Source of the DNA: Flavivirga algicola
GTDB taxonomy: Bacteria; Bacteroidota; Bacteroidia; Flavobacteriales; Flavobacteriaceae
Direction of reading: 5' to 3'
Assembly (NCBI RefSeq): GCF_012910715.1
Contig: NZ_JABBHF010000010.1
Span: 124,001-188,000, forward strand
DNA: 64,000 nt
Shown here: piece by piece, positions 1 through 10,478 of the stretch
Position numbering within the stretch: the first letter of the stretch is position 1
How the letters are laid out: the number at the start of each line of letters is the position of its first letter
Made by a program: the position numbers and the translations under genes
The notes under the pieces: generated by a model
Seen by the model: only the letters and a program-made list of their open reading frames with translations
Told to the model about the DNA's origin: nothing
Databases searched by the model: none

Positions 1-25
1 GTATTCAAAAATCAATCAGGATATT

Positions 26-1489
26 TTAAAGCGCAACCAGATCACCACTCATATTCTTAGATGGTAAGTTCGATTTACCCATTAAATATATATCTACTTG
101 GCGCGCAGCTTCTCTACCTTCGGAAATGGCCCAAACAATAAGTGATTGTCCGCGGCGCATATCTCCAGCAGTAAAGATATTTGGAATATTGGTTTGGTAC
201 TTTCCATACTCTGCTTTGTAATTAGAACGCGCATCTTTTTCAATGCCTAATTTATCGGCCAGAGTACTTTCAGGACCCGTAAATCCAAGTGCTAATAATG
301 CTAAATCGCAAGGCCATATCTTTTCGGTACCTTCAATCTCTATAAGTTGAGGGCGCTCACCTGGAACCATTTTCCATTCTACATTCACCGTTTTTAAAGC
401 GGTTAATTTACCGTTTTCATCTTTTATGAATTCTTTGGTATTGATTAACCAGTTTCTTTCAACACCTTCTTCGTGCGAAGAGGATGTTTTTAACTGTAAT
501 GGCCAAAATGGCCAAGGTGTTGTTGGTGAACGGTGCCCTGGAGGCTTTGGCATAATTTCGAAGTTTACTACCGATTTTGCACCTTGACGATTCGAGGTTC
601 CTACACAATCTGACCCTGTATCACCACCACCTATCACAATAACATTTTTATCGGTTGCCAATACCTGATCTTTCACCTCTTTGCCAAATACAACTTTAGT
701 CTGTTGTGTTAAGAAATCCATAGCTTGTACCACACCATCGGCATCAATACCAGGTGTTGGTAAGCTTCTTCTTTCTGTTGCACCTCCACAGAGAACAACC
801 GAGTCGAACGCTTTCAATTCCTTAACATCATAATTAACACCAACGTTTACATTCGTTTTAAAAGTGATGCCTTCGGCTTCTAAAATGGCGATACGACGGT
901 CTATAATTTCTTTTTCCATCTTAAAGTTAGGAATACCATAACGCAATAACCCGCCTATTTCATCATCTCTTTCAAAAACGGTTACGATATGTCCTGCTCT
1001 GTTTAGTTGTTGGGCAGCTGCCAAACCAGCAGGCCCAGAACCTACAATAGCAATGGTTTTTTCTGTACGTTTTTTAGGTGGCTGTGGTTTAATCCAACCC
1101 TCTTTAAAGGCACGTTCTACAATATTCTTTTCTATATTTTCAATAGACACTGGGTCTTCAATAATACCTAGCACGCATGATTTTTCGCATGGTGCTGGAC
1201 ATAGCCTGCCCGTAAATTCAGGGAAGTTATTGGTGGAGTGCAATAACCAAGAGGCTTTTTGCCATTCTCCCTGGTGTACCATGTGATTAAAATCCGGTAT
1301 TAAGTTTCCTAGTGGGCAACCACTATGACAAAATGGGATGCCACAATCCATACAACGTGATCCTTGTTTTGTCAACTCAGACTCGCTTAAAGGCACTGTA
1401 AATTCTTTATAATGTTTTACACGCTCTTCTACAGGTGTGTATTTTTCATCTTGTCTTTCAAATTCTTTAAATCCTGTTACTTTTCCCAT
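26..1489 (-). CDS. gltD: Glutamate synthase small (beta) subunit
   Basis: A 487-aa protein that passes NAD(P)H electrons to the large subunit for 2-oxoglutarate + glutamine to glutamate. The N-terminus carries the Cys clusters CMDCGIPFCHSGCP (from about residue 46) and CPAPCEKSC (from about 97), which bind the 4Fe-4S centres of this family. A first dinucleotide fold has GSGPAG near residue 150 and a second has GGGDTGSDC near 287. A conserved C-terminal GD motif (TAGDMRRGQS) completes the FAD site. Length is normal for GltD. It starts 4 nt after the gltB stop, so gltB-gltD form one operon. The function is clear; NADH versus NADPH preference cannot be read here. Confidence 0.97.
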   Translation of the reverse strand: MGKVTGFKEFERQDEKYTPVEERVKHYKEFTVPLSESELTKQGSRCMDCGIPFCHSGCPLGNLIPDFNHMVHQGEWQKASWLLHSTNNFPEFTGRLCPAPCEKSCVLGIIEDPVSIENIEKNIVERAFKEGWIKPQPPKKRTEKTIAIVGSGPAGLAAAQQLNRAGHIVTVFERDDEIGGLLRYGIPNFKMEKEIIDRRIAILEAEGITFKTNVNVGVNYDVKELKAFDSVVLCGGATERRSLPTPGIDADGVVQAMDFLTQQTKVVFGKEVKDQVLATDKNVIVIGGGDTGSDCVGTSNRQGAKSVVNFEIMPKPPGHRSPTTPWPFWPLQLKTSSSHEEGVERNWLINTKEFIKDENGKLTALKTVNVEWKMVPGERPQLIEIEGTEKIWPCDLALLALGFTGPESTLADKLGIEKDARSNYKAEYGKYQTNIPNIFTAGDMRRGQSLIVWAISEGREAARQVDIYLMGKSNLPSKNMSGDLVAL

Positions 1490-1493
1490 GACA

Positions 1494-4400
1494 CTATGCT
1501 GTTGTTAGTTCTTCTACCATTTGTTCTTCAGTCTCTAAACGTATTAAGGCACGTTTGTATTCTATTGGCATAACTTTTACAAAGTTACCCAGACTGGTAT
1601 CCCAATCTGCCAATAGATCTTTACCCCGCTTACTATTCGTATAAAGGACGTGTTTTTCTATGGATGCTTTTAAATCTGCTGCATCTTCTGCCGAAATATC
1701 TTCAAATTCAATAGTCTCTGTATTGCATAAACCATTTACGAATTTATTTTCAGGATCATAAACATAAGCAATACCACCACTCATACCAGCGGCAAAGTTT
1801 CTTCCAGTATTACCTAAAACAATGACTTGTCCTCCAGTCATATATTCACAACAATGATCACCTACGCCTTCTACAACTGCTTTTGCCCCAGAATTACGCA
1901 CGGCAAAACGTTCACCAGCAATTCCGTTAATATACGCTTCACCTTCTACGGCACCGAACAAGCAGACATTACCAACTATAATATTATTTTCTGCTATGAA
2001 ATCTGCTTTTGCAGGTTTTTTGATGATTAATTTGGCTCCAGACAAACCTTTACCTAAATAATCGTTCGTATTTCCTTCTACGGTAAATGTTAGTCCGTGT
2101 GCCCCAAATGCACCAAAACTTTGACCAGCAGAACCCGTGAAGTTTATATTTAATGTGTCTTCAGGTAAACCTAAATGACCATAAATTTTTGATATTTCAT
2201 TACTAACAATAGCACCAACGGTTCTATTAATATTTTTTATTGGGTATGCTAAGTTCGTTTTCTCTTTTCTATATAAAGCTCTATGAGAGTCTTTTAATAT
2301 TTTGTGATCTAAAACACCATCTAAATTATGATCCTGCGTTTCTGTATTTCTAATGGTAAGCTGGTTGTAAACAGAAGGTCTGTGTAAAATACTAGATAGA
2401 TCTAAACCTTTTGCTTTATAATGCTTAATGGCTTTGTTGGCATTAATCTTATGTGTTTGACCAACCATTTCTGCTACAGTTCTAAAACCTAATTGTGCCA
2501 TGATGCCTCTTAATTCTTCAGCAATGTAGAAGAAGAAGTTAATAACGTGCTCAGGTGTTCCTTTAAAGTTTTTACGCAACTCTTTATCTTGTGTTGCGAT
2601 ACCAACAGGGCAGGTGTTTAAGTGACACTTGCGCATCATAATACAACCAGAAGCCACTAAAGGCGCTGTAGCAAATCCAAATTCTTCAGCACCCAGCAAC
2701 GCAGCTACGGCTACATCACGTCCTGTTTTTAATTGGCCGTCACATTCTACAACAATTCGACTTCTTAGTTTATTTAAAACCAGGGTTTGTTGCGCTTCAG
2801 CTAAACCAAGCTCCCATGGTAACCCAGCGTGTTTTAACGATGTTAAAGGAGAAGCTCCTGTACCACCATCATAACCAGAAATTAAGACCACATCGGCTTT
2901 GGCTTTTGAAACCCCAGCGGCAATGGTGCCTACACCAACTTCTGACACTAACTTAACATTAACTCTGGCGTCTCGATTGGCATTTTTTAAATCGAAAATT
3001 AATTGTGCTAAATCTTCAATAGAATAAATATCGTGATGTGGTGGTGGCGAAATTAAACCTACAAAAGGTGTTGAGTTTCTGGCAGCAGCAATCCATGGCA
3101 ATACTTTTTCACCAGGTAATTGTCCGCCTTCTCCAGGCTTTGCACCTTGTGCCATTTTAATTTGAATTTCTTTCGCATTAGTCAAATAATGTGAAGTCAC
3201 GCCAAAACGACCTGATGCCACTTGTTTTATGGCTGAGTTACGGCTATCGCCATTGATATCTTTTTGAAAACGTTTTCTGTCTTCTCCACCTTCACCAGAA
3301 TTTGATTTACCACCAATTCGGTTCATGGCAATTGCTAAATTTTCGTGCGCCTCTCTGGAAATGGAACCATAAGACATGGCCCCTGTTTTAAAACGCTTAA
3401 CAATTTCTGTCCAAGGCTCAACCTCTTCCAATGGAATCGGGTTTAAATTGTCAAACTCAAATAAGCCACGAATGGTCATTAAGTTTTCCGATTGCTCGTT
3501 GATAGCTTTTGAGTAAACATCGTAACTTGCTTGGTCGCTCAACCTAACGGCTTGTTGTAGTTTAGCAACAGTAGTCGGGTTAAATAGGTGTCTTTCACCA
3601 TTACGTCTCCATCGGTAATCACCACCAATGTTTAAACCTAAACGCTTATCAATGGTATTGTCTGGATAAGCTTGCTTGTAACGCTCGTTAATTTCTTTTT
3701 CAATTTCATATAAGCCAATACCTTCAATTCTGGAAGCTGTATAAGGGAAATATTTTTCTACAAATTGAGAATTGAAACCAACAATTTCGAAGATTTGAGA
3801 ACCTCTATAAGAATGTAATGTAGAGATTCCTATTTTGTTCATAATTTTTAAAATCCCTTTTCCAATAGCTTTATTGAAATTATCAACTGCTTTTTGCTCG
3901 TCCATACCAGTAATGAAGCCTTCTTTTACTTGCATTCTGATAATTTCGTTTACCATATATGGATTGATGGCACTAGCGCCATAACCAAATAAGGTAGCAA
4001 AATGATGAGGTTCGCGAGGTTCTGCAGATTCAATAATAATATCGAAATAAGAACGCTTACGCAGACGATTCAATTGATGGTTTACATAAGAACATGCTAA
4101 TAAAGCGGGGATAGGTGCAAAATCTTGGTTAACACCTCTATCTGAAAGAATTATGATATTCGTTTTTCTTTCTAATGCTTTTTCAACTTGTTTGATGATA
4201 TCTTCTAAAGCATCTTCCAAACCATTTAATCCTTGTGCTTTAGGGTAAAGCATTTGAATGGTCTCTGCTTTAAAACTTTCAATTTGAATGGTTCTTATTT
4301 TTTCTAAATCGGCATTAGAGATAACAGGGTTTTGAATTCTAAGTTTTCTACACTGTCTTTCTGTAATGCTGAAAATATTCCTGTCTTTACCAAGATTTAA

Positions 4401-6008
4401 ACTAATATCGGTTACAATCTCTTCACGAATACCATCTAATGGCGGATTGGTAACTTGTGCAAATAATTGTTTAAAGTAGTTTGAGATAAGCTGAGGTCTG
4501 TCTGATAAAACGGCTAAAGGCGTATCAATTCCCATAGAGCCTAAGGCTTCTTTGCCTACAATAGCCATAGGGGTGATAACTTCTTGGATATCTTCAAACG
4601 TATAATTAAATAAACGTTGACGTGTTTTAATATCTATGGTTTCAATAGGACAGGTTTCGTTTGTATAAGGAACGTCTTTTAAGTGTAACCTTGTTTTGTC
4701 CAACCATGCTTTATAAGGTCTTTCCGAAACAATTTTGCTCTTAATTTCTTCGTCTTCGATAATACGTCCCTCGTTCATATCTACCAAGAACATTTTTCCT
4801 GGTTCCAATCGGCCATGTCTTTCTACATCTTCGGCATCTATTTCTACAACACCAATTTCTGATGACATGATTAATTTACCACTTTTGGTAACGGTATATC
4901 TAGAAGGTCTTAAGCCATTTCTATCCAATAAGGCACCAATATAGTCACCATCTGTAAAAGGAACAGATGCAGGGCCGTCCCATGGTTCCATAATACAACC
5001 ATTATACTCATAAAATGCCTTTTTGTCGTTAGACATGGTCTCGTGCTTTTCCCAAGCTTCAGGAATCATCATCATCATGATTTCTGGTAAAGACCTGTCG
5101 GTATGAGTTAGTAGCTCGACTACCATATCCATAGAGGCAGAATCTGACTTTCCTGGTAATATAATAGGGAATAACTTATCTATTTGAGGTCCGAAAACAT
5201 CACTTTTCATGATTTCTTCACGAACACGCATTCTACTAACATTACCCCGAAGCGTATTGATTTCACCATTCTGACACATAAAACGGAATGGTTGTGCTAA
5301 CTCCCAGGTAGGCATGGTATTGGTAGAAAAACGTTGGTGTACCAATGCCAGACGCGTTACTAAATCTTGTTGTTGTAAGTCAGTATAATAAGGACCAATG
5401 TCTTCGGGCATTATTATACCTTTATATATTAAGGTTGTAGTCGATAAACTAGGCACATAAAAATAGGCGCTTTCGGAAATTTTCGATTTTCTGATGGTAT
5501 GCTCTGTGATTTTACGTGCAGCATATAATTTAGCTTTAAAATCAGCTTCGCTAATGGCTTCGGTTTTACCGACAAAAAGCTGCTCAATATTAGGTTCTGA
5601 AGCTAAAGCTATTTGACCTAATTGTGTAGAATCTACAGGTACTTCTCGCCATCCTAAAATAGAAAGCCCTTGTGCTTTTATTTCCTTTTCAAATGTGTCT
5701 TTACAGTATTGGTATTGGTTAGATACTTTTGGTAAAAATACCATACCTACAGCATATTCTCTTTGAGCTGGGATATTAAAACCGCAAACTCTCTTAAAAT
5801 AGTCATGAGGGATATCAATTAATAAACCAGCCCCGTCACCAGTTTTCCCATCGGCACTTACACCCCCACGGTGTTCTAACTTTACGAGAATTTCTAGGGC
5901 GTCATGAATGATTTGATTTGTTTTTTCTCCATTAAGATTACAAATAAAACCTGCGCCACAATTTTCGTGTTCAAATTCGGGTAAATACAGTCCTTGTTTC
6001 TTCAGCAT
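1494..6008 (-). CDS. gltB: Glutamate synthase large (alpha) subunit
   Basis: A 1504-aa GOGAT large subunit. I chose ATG at 6008 rather than the TTG at 6017 because it gives a 16-residue propeptide before the catalytic Cys17 (ENCGAGF), the N-terminal nucleophile of the class II glutamine amidotransferase domain. The central domain, the FMN synthase barrel ([24 protein letters not shown]) and the 3Fe-4S cysteines ([12 protein letters not shown]) are all present. The C-terminal GXGXG beta-helix runs to about residue 1430. Length matches bacterial GltB. It diverges from the porin-glnK-amt operon, so ammonium uptake and assimilation share one 460-bp control region. Confidence 0.97.
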   Translation of the reverse strand: MLKKQGLYLPEFEHENCGAGFICNLNGEKTNQIIHDALEILVKLEHRGGVSADGKTGDGAGLLIDIPHDYFKRVCGFNIPAQREYAVGMVFLPKVSNQYQYCKDTFEKEIKAQGLSILGWREVPVDSTQLGQIALASEPNIEQLFVGKTEAISEADFKAKLYAARKITEHTIRKSKISESAYFYVPSLSTTTLIYKGIIMPEDIGPYYTDLQQQDLVTRLALVHQRFSTNTMPTWELAQPFRFMCQNGEINTLRGNVSRMRVREEIMKSDVFGPQIDKLFPIILPGKSDSASMDMVVELLTHTDRSLPEIMMMMIPEAWEKHETMSNDKKAFYEYNGCIMEPWDGPASVPFTDGDYIGALLDRNGLRPSRYTVTKSGKLIMSSEIGVVEIDAEDVERHGRLEPGKMFLVDMNEGRIIEDEEIKSKIVSERPYKAWLDKTRLHLKDVPYTNETCPIETIDIKTRQRLFNYTFEDIQEVITPMAIVGKEALGSMGIDTPLAVLSDRPQLISNYFKQLFAQVTNPPLDGIREEIVTDISLNLGKDRNIFSITERQCRKLRIQNPVISNADLEKIRTIQIESFKAETIQMLYPKAQGLNGLEDALEDIIKQVEKALERKTNIIILSDRGVNQDFAPIPALLACSYVNHQLNRLRKRSYFDIIIESAEPREPHHFATLFGYGASAINPYMVNEIIRMQVKEGFITGMDEQKAVDNFNKAIGKGILKIMNKIGISTLHSYRGSQIFEIVGFNSQFVEKYFPYTASRIEGIGLYEIEKEINERYKQAYPDNTIDKRLGLNIGGDYRWRRNGERHLFNPTTVAKLQQAVRLSDQASYDVYSKAINEQSENLMTIRGLFEFDNLNPIPLEEVEPWTEIVKRFKTGAMSYGSISREAHENLAIAMNRIGGKSNSGEGGEDRKRFQKDINGDSRNSAIKQVASGRFGVTSHYLTNAKEIQIKMAQGAKPGEGGQLPGEKVLPWIAAARNSTPFVGLISPPPHHDIYSIEDLAQLIFDLKNANRDARVNVKLVSEVGVGTIAAGVSKAKADVVLISGYDGGTGASPLTSLKHAGLPWELGLAEAQQTLVLNKLRSRIVVECDGQLKTGRDVAVAALLGAEEFGFATAPLVASGCIMMRKCHLNTCPVGIATQDKELRKNFKGTPEHVINFFFYIAEELRGIMAQLGFRTVAEMVGQTHKINANKAIKHYKAKGLDLSSILHRPSVYNQLTIRNTETQDHNLDGVLDHKILKDSHRALYRKEKTNLAYPIKNINRTVGAIVSNEISKIYGHLGLPEDTLNINFTGSAGQSFGAFGAHGLTFTVEGNTNDYLGKGLSGAKLIIKKPAKADFIAENNIIVGNVCLFGAVEGEAYINGIAGERFAVRNSGAKAVVEGVGDHCCEYMTGGQVIVLGNTGRNFAAGMSGGIAYVYDPENKFVNGLCNTETIEFEDISAEDAADLKASIEKHVLYTNSKRGKDLLADWDTSLGNFVKVMPIEYKRALIRLETEEQMVEELTTA

Positions 6009-6045
6009 AATCAACAAATTTTGGTTTAAAACTTGAGTTGGAGAG

Positions 6046-6075
6046 CTAAGATATGCACTAAGATTCGAATAACAA
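6046..6075 (-). promoter_or_regulatory. Putative gltBD promoter
   Basis: On the minus strand TTG (6073-6075) is followed by exactly 19 nt and then TATCTTAG (6046-6053). This fits the Flavobacterium pattern TTG-N17-23-TAnnTTTG with one mismatch. It lies 37 nt before the gltB ATG. Inferred from pattern only. Confidence 0.55.
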
Positions 6076-6078
6076 TAA

Positions 6079-6418
6079 GGGGTATTTCATTATTCCGATT
6101 ATAGAAACGAAGTCTTGATAAAAATAATTATATATCAATATTAAAGGCGTTTTTTAATAAATATTCAATCTATAAATTTTTAGTAATAAATACAGATATC
6201 TGAATTAATACTAACAAATAATCAAATAAATGAAAATAACAGCATTAAAATTTAGAAAATACTGACAATCATTCAAATAACTGAGTTGTTAAAAATTCAA
6301 AAAACGCCATTATAAACAAAATACATATAAAAAAATGGGGTAAAAAATGAAATATCTATAAAATTAAACCAATTACCCCTATTTTTTATGGGGTATATAT
6401 CTTTTTTATATAGTTTAG
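6079..6418. promoter_or_regulatory. Divergent glt/amt control region with GGGGTA motifs
   Basis: The 463-bp AT-rich spacer between gltB and the porin gene has GGGGTA at 6079-6084, 6337-6342 and 6390-6395 and its complement TACCCC at 6374-6379. The last two form an inverted pair. A porin -7-like box TAGTTTAG is at 6411-6418, and the GGGGTA at 6390 sits about where a -33 box would be. The 6079 copy abuts the gltB -33. This suggests a shared regulator site, but no known nitrogen-control motif was recognised and no sigma-54 promoter was seen. Confidence 0.4.
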
Positions 6419-6471
6419 CCGCATTAATTGGAAATAAACACAAAGATCAATAACTTAAAAATTAAACAATT

Positions 6472-7482
6472 ATGAAAAAACTAATTACTCTTTCAATGCT
6501 TTTTATGGCCACAGCTTTATTTGCTCAAGAAGAAGAAGCTACAAAGAAAAAAGTGTCAATAAGCGGAACAGTTGATACGTATTACAAAACAAATTTAACG
6601 TCTACCGATGCAACTAACCCAGTATTCAATGGTGGAGATGGAGGTTTTCAATCTTTTGGAACTTCATTTGCAGATGAAACAGGTTTTGCTTTAGGTATGG
6701 CTAACATTGTTGCTTCATACGAAGGAGAAAAAACAGGAGTAGTTGCAGATGTGGTTTTTGGGCCAAGAGGGAACTCTGCAATTACTGGAAACAATATTAA
6801 TCAATTATATGCTTACTGGAATGTATCTGAAGGAACGACATTGACTTTAGGTCGTTTTAATACGTATTTAGGATATGAAGTTATTTCTCCAGCGGCGAAC
6901 TTTAACTACAGTACCTCTTATTTATTCTCTAACGGACCATTTTCTCATGTAGGGTTAAAAGCTGATTTTGCTTTATCTGATGACTTTAGCTTAATGTTAG
7001 CTGTAATGAATGCTACAGATATAGATAGCAATACTACTGGAGATTACGCTCTTGGAGCTCAATTAGGTTATGCAGGTCAGTTTTTAAATTTCTATTACGA
7101 TTCTGGAATCAAATTAGGATTTGAAATTGATTATACTGGTGGTTTTGATTTATCTGACGATTTCTTCTTAGGAATTAATGGAGCTTATGCAGATAACGAT
7201 GGAAACGGATTCTATGGTGCTGCTTTATACCCGCAATTAGCAACTTCTGATGATTTCTCTATTGGTTTAAGAGGGGAGTATTTTAACTGGATGATTGATG
7301 GTGCAACTAATGAGCCAAATGTATTTGCAGTAACTTTAACAGGAAGTTATACATTAGAAAATTTAATAATTAAGCCTGAATTACGTTTAGACAGCAATTC
7401 TGAAGAAGTTTATTTTAATTCAGATTTAGAGCCTACAAAAAGCTTAGCTGCTTTTACATTGGCTGCTATATATTCTTTCTAA
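6472..7482 (+). CDS. Outer-membrane beta-barrel porin in the ammonium operon
   Basis: A 336-aa protein with a signal peptide (MKKLITLSMLFMATALFA, cut after AQ). Alternating hydrophobic/polar strands follow and it ends in YSF, the aromatic C-terminus typical of outer-membrane barrels. Strands rich in Gly, Tyr and Asp suggest a small-solute porin-like channel. It is the first gene of the run porin-glnK-amt, so a role in passing ammonium or small nitrogen compounds through the outer membrane is likely but inferred from context. A terminator-like hairpin follows, so the porin may be expressed at a higher level than glnK-amt. Confidence 0.75.
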   Translation: MKKLITLSMLFMATALFAQEEEATKKKVSISGTVDTYYKTNLTSTDATNPVFNGGDGGFQSFGTSFADETGFALGMANIVASYEGEKTGVVADVVFGPRGNSAITGNNINQLYAYWNVSEGTTLTLGRFNTYLGYEVISPAANFNYSTSYLFSNGPFSHVGLKADFALSDDFSLMLAVMNATDIDSNTTGDYALGAQLGYAGQFLNFYYDSGIKLGFEIDYTGGFDLSDDFFLGINGAYADNDGNGFYGAALYPQLATSDDFSIGLRGEYFNWMIDGATNEPNVFAVTLTGSYTLENLIIKPELRLDSNSEEVYFNSDLEPTKSLAAFTLAAIYSF

Positions 7483-7499
7483 AAAATAATATAATACCT

Positions 7500-7537
7500 A
7501 GTATTCCTAAGAGTACTTCTTAGGAATACTACTTTTT
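7500..7537 (+). terminator. Hairpin between porin and glnK (terminator or attenuator)
   Basis: A perfect 13-bp stem (7500-7512 with 7518-7530), a 5-nt loop, then a run of T at 7533-7537. It is placed inside the operon, so it probably gives partial termination after the porin gene. Confidence 0.6.
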
Positions 7538-7573
7538 AAAATTAATTAACCAATCAATTAAACCATATATCAT

Positions 7574-7912
7574 ATGAAAAAAATTGAAGCAATTATCAGA
7601 AAATCAAAATATCGTGTTGTTAAAGAGGCATTACACGATGTTGGTGTGAACTTTTTCTCTTACTGGGATGTTACCGGTTTAGGAAATGAAAAAGAAGGAC
7701 ATGTATACAGAGGGGTATCATATAGTACGAGTGATATTCAACGTAGACATATATCGATTGTTGTAAATGATGATTTTGAAGAAGTAACAATTCAGGCCAT
7801 TCTTAATTCGGCCGCAACAGGTGAAGTTGGAGATGGAAAAATATTCGTATCGGATATTAATGAATGTTACAGAATAAGAACTGGGGAAAAAGGTGGAGAC
7901 ACTTTAAAATAA
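7574..7912 (+). CDS. glnK: P-II family nitrogen regulatory protein
   Basis: A 112-aa P-II protein, a trimer that senses ATP/ADP and 2-oxoglutarate and blocks or frees the ammonium channel. The T-loop holds HVYRGVSY, with Tyr46 at about the position of the uridylylated Tyr51 in enterobacterial proteins. The B-loop TGEVGDGKIF and the C-loop RTGEKGGD are conserved. The T-loop differs from the usual Gln-Lys-Gly-His form. It lies 24 nt before amt, the classic glnK-amt pairing, hence GlnK rather than GlnB. Confidence 0.93.
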   Translation: MKKIEAIIRKSKYRVVKEALHDVGVNFFSYWDVTGLGNEKEGHVYRGVSYSTSDIQRRHISIVVNDDFEEVTIQAILNSAATGEVGDGKIFVSDINECYRIRTGEKGGDTLK

Positions 7913-7936
7913 TCATCATCTAAAAAATATATAATT

Positions 7937-9172
7937 ATGGAATTACTTACAACTAACAATGTATGGATGATGATCTGTACAGCACTCGTTTTCTTTATGC
8001 ATACAGGATTTGCATTTTTGGAAATTGGGTTAACGAGACAAAAAAATACAATCAACATTTTATTTAAGAATATTTTTATCATCACAGTTGGTCTTTTATT
8101 ATACTACATCTTAGGATTCAACTTAATGTATCCAGGATTTGAAGAAGGTTCTGCTGGATTTTTCGAATTCGCAGGATTTGGTATTGCACCTCCTGAAAAT
8201 GGAATGACTCCAGAATATGCCGATGGTGGGTATACTTGGTGGACCGATTTCTTGTTCCAAGGGATGTTTGCTGCTACAGCTGCAACAATTGTTTCTGGTG
8301 CCGTTGCCGAGCGTATTAAAATTGGACCATTCATGATCTTCACAGTCATATATGTAGGTCTTGTTTATCCTTTAGCTGGTTCATGGAAATGGGGTGGAGG
8401 TTTCTTAGATATGAGAGAAACACCATTCTACGATTTCGCAGGTTCTACACTAGTACACTCTGTTGGTGGATGGGCTGCTTTAGTAGCGGTTTGGTTACTA
8501 GGTTCTAGAATAGGTAAATTTAAAGATGGTAAACCACAAGCGATACCAGGACATAATATTCCATTAGCAACAGCAGGTGTATTAATCCTTTGGTTAGGGT
8601 GGTTTGGATTTAATGGTGGTTCTGTACTTTCTGCAGATCCTGAGTTAACTTCTTTAACTTTAGTAACAACATGTTTGGCTGCTGCTGCAGGTGGTGTGAT
8701 TGCTGCTTTAGTATCGTTCTTAAGATATAAGAATTTAGATTTAACGATGTTCTTAAATGGTATATTAGGTGGTTTAGTTGGTATTACTGCTGGAGCAGAC
8801 CAAATGAGCCCTGAGGATGCCATCATCATTGGTGCTATTGCTGGTGCATTAATCGTATTTGCTGTAAGCTTTATTGATAGAATTAAATTAGATGATCCTG
8901 TTGGAGCTATTGCCGTTCACTTAATTTGTGGTATCTGGGGTACATTAGCAGTTGGGATTTTTGGCGCATTAGCTGGTGTAGATCAGTTAATTAGTCAATT
9001 AATAGGCATTTTATCTTATGCAGCTATTTGTGTGCCTTCTGCATTTATAATATTCTTTGTAATGAAGAAAACAGTTGGAATAAGAGTTTCTGAAAAAGAA
9101 GAATTGGAAGGATTAGATGGGCACGAACATGGTATGAGTGCTTACGCTGATTTTAGAATGAATGAGCATTAA
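7937..9172 (+). CDS. amt: Ammonium transporter
   Basis: A 411-aa Amt/MEP/Rh channel with about 11 membrane segments. Family signatures are visible: DFAGSTLVHSVGGWAALV with the first pore His near residue 176, the GWFGFNGGS segment near 220, and the AIAVHLICGIWGT stretch with the second pore His near 330. The N-terminus (WMMICTALVFFMHTGFAFLEIG) starts directly in membrane segment 1. The cytoplasmic tail is short and His/Glu-rich. GlnK encoded just upstream is its expected gate. Confidence 0.96.
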   Translation: MELLTTNNVWMMICTALVFFMHTGFAFLEIGLTRQKNTINILFKNIFIITVGLLLYYILGFNLMYPGFEEGSAGFFEFAGFGIAPPENGMTPEYADGGYTWWTDFLFQGMFAATAATIVSGAVAERIKIGPFMIFTVIYVGLVYPLAGSWKWGGGFLDMRETPFYDFAGSTLVHSVGGWAALVAVWLLGSRIGKFKDGKPQAIPGHNIPLATAGVLILWLGWFGFNGGSVLSADPELTSLTLVTTCLAAAAGGVIAALVSFLRYKNLDLTMFLNGILGGLVGITAGADQMSPEDAIIIGAIAGALIVFAVSFIDRIKLDDPVGAIAVHLICGIWGTLAVGIFGALAGVDQLISQLIGILSYAAICVPSAFIIFFVMKKTVGIRVSEKEELEGLDGHEHGMSAYADFRMNEH

Positions 9173-9192
9173 ATAAATTTTTAGTTAGTGTT

Positions 9193-9226
9193 AAAAAAAG
9201 GATGTCTGTTAGGGCATCCTTTTTTA
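9193..9226 (+). terminator. Terminator of the porin-glnK-amt operon
   Basis: A stem formed by AAAAAGGATG and CATCCTTTTT around a short loop, with a following T-run, lies 20 nt after the amt stop. The remaining 175 nt up to the next gene show nothing recognisable. Confidence 0.85.
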
Positions 9227-9401
9227 TTGTAATAGTTTTTAGAACAAGCAGTAAGGCTTAGAACCTGATGATTATGTCTTTTATGTCTTATATTTCAGAA
9301 GGTATTTTGTGATATTTAGATATAAATTGTTGTTATCCTCGACACGGATAAGAGCCAGCTAGAGCGAAGAGAGCTAAGGAAAGGAAAGTTCTTTTGTTGT
9401 T

Positions 9402-10094
9402 TTATGCAGAGTATAATTGAATGAAATTTAAGATTCCAGAAATCATTAATTTAACTTCAGCTTCTCTGAATTGGTCGTATTTTCCGTGTGCGGCATTATT
9501 TCTTAAATCAAGCCATGCGGTAACCTGTTTTTGAAATGTTTTATTATATACTTCTTTTTTTGCAAGTTCGATATTCATAGAATCCGCTTTTTTGAAAACG
9601 ATTTTGCCTTTAGGATTTTCATACTCTACCTGAATATCATATTTAATACATAGATTCCTTAAATGATTTTCAAGAGTTGAACCAGTTAAAACTGCCGCAG
9701 GGTCTTTATATCCTTTCTCTAGCAAGTGAGTAGCCATATCAATATAACCCGAAAACAGATTACTATGTATTATTTCAGAAAGAGATTTTAGATAATCATT
9801 TTCTAAATCATGTTTTAAGGCTTCAATAATACCAATAATATGTTTTAAAATTAATCCAGTATGAGGGTATTGACGCGCATTTTTAGGGTCATATGCCATT
9901 TGGATTAATTTATAATATTCAGATTTATTACTTGTAATTCTTTCAATTGTTGAAATTGATTTGGAGATAAGAACCCCCATTTCGACTGTATTCTTTTTGT
10001 CCGAAAGGTCTTCATATTGGCAATGGTTCTCAAAAGTTTGATATTCTGAAAGTATATATTCTAGTTGTTTTATAAAGAAATCTTTATTGTTCAT
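9402..10094 (-). CDS. HEPN-like helical protein
   Basis: A 230-aa, almost fully helical, soluble protein. Near residue 199 it has RNNAAHG, matching the R-x4-H signature of HEPN domains, many of which are RNases in toxin-antitoxin, abortive-infection and CRISPR-linked systems. The preceding segment (TWLDL-type helix) fits the HEPN C-terminal helix. It lies 45 nt downstream of an XRE regulator on the same strand. A toxin-like or defence role is inferred from this pairing; related HEPN proteins are also simple binding domains, so activity is uncertain. Confidence 0.6.
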   Translation of the reverse strand: MNNKDFFIKQLEYILSEYQTFENHCQYEDLSDKKNTVEMGVLISKSISTIERITSNKSEYYKLIQMAYDPKNARQYPHTGLILKHIIGIIEALKHDLENDYLKSLSEIIHSNLFSGYIDMATHLLEKGYKDPAAVLTGSTLENHLRNLCIKYDIQVEYENPKGKIVFKKADSMNIELAKKEVYNKTFQKQVTAWLDLRNNAAHGKYDQFREAEVKLMISGILNFIQLYSA

Positions 10095-10139
10095 TTTTTA
10101 GTATTATTACGATCAGCGATAACTCAACGGAAGGGATAA

Positions 10140-10367
10140 TTATTTATCAAAATCAAATAACTCTGTAATATGAATATTTAAAGCTTTGGAAATTGCTCGC
10201 ATTGTAGAAAGCGTAGTATTAATTTCTGCCCTTTCTATTCTACCTATTTGATTAATAGGAATATCTGCATCATTAGCTAAATCTTCCTGAGATAAGTTGT
10301 TTTCCTTTCTTAATTTCCTCAAATGCTTACCAAAAGCTTTTATGTATTTATGGTCTTTAGATTTCAC
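10140..10367 (-). CDS. XRE-family HTH regulator
   Basis: A 75-aa DNA-binding protein, basically one HTH_3 domain: RKLRKENNLSQEDLANDADI then QIGRIERAEINTTLSTMRAI. I start it at the GTG at 10367, because the open frame upstream (to 10544) codes for an AT-rich hydrophobic stretch that overlaps the divergent promoter and has no family match. It precedes the HEPN gene, and a 16-bp palindrome lies 35 bp upstream of its start, consistent with self-regulation. Confidence 0.7.
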   Translation of the reverse strand: MKSKDHKYIKAFGKHLRKLRKENNLSQEDLANDADIPINQIGRIERAEINTTLSTMRAISKALNIHITELFDFDK

Positions 10368-10401
10368 GAATCTAAATTCAGCTTTAACAATCAATATAAT
10401 A

Positions 10402-10417
10402 AACACATATATGTGTT
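10402..10417. promoter_or_regulatory. 16-bp perfect palindrome, likely XRE operator
   Basis: AACACATATATGTGTT is a perfect dyad midway between the divergent XRE/HEPN genes and the small gene at 10479. Its position in the shared promoter region makes it the best operator candidate for the XRE protein. Confidence 0.6.
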
Positions 10418-10426
10418 GTTTTTTGT

Positions 10427-10434
10427 TATATTTG
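10427..10434 (+). promoter_or_regulatory. -7 box of the 10479 gene
   Basis: TATATTTG is an exact match to the Bacteroidetes -7 consensus TAnnTTTG, 44 nt before the ATG. No TTG at the usual spacing is visible; the XRE palindrome occupies that place. Confidence 0.5.
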
Positions 10435-10478
10435 AATTCATTAATCAAATAAAAGTAGCTAAACCTAAAAACTATAAA

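Noticed and set aside
6018-6471. Sigma-54 promoter for the nitrogen genes
   Set aside because: No GG-N10-GC arrangement was found in the spacer.
8428-8829. 133-codon minus-strand frame inside amt
   Set aside because: Antisense shadow of a gene with strong codon bias; no start signal.
10323-10478. Extended N-terminus of the 103-aa gene and of the XRE gene (10368-10544)
   Set aside because: Both extensions run through the divergent promoter and palindrome and encode low-complexity AT-rich residues; internal starts are better.
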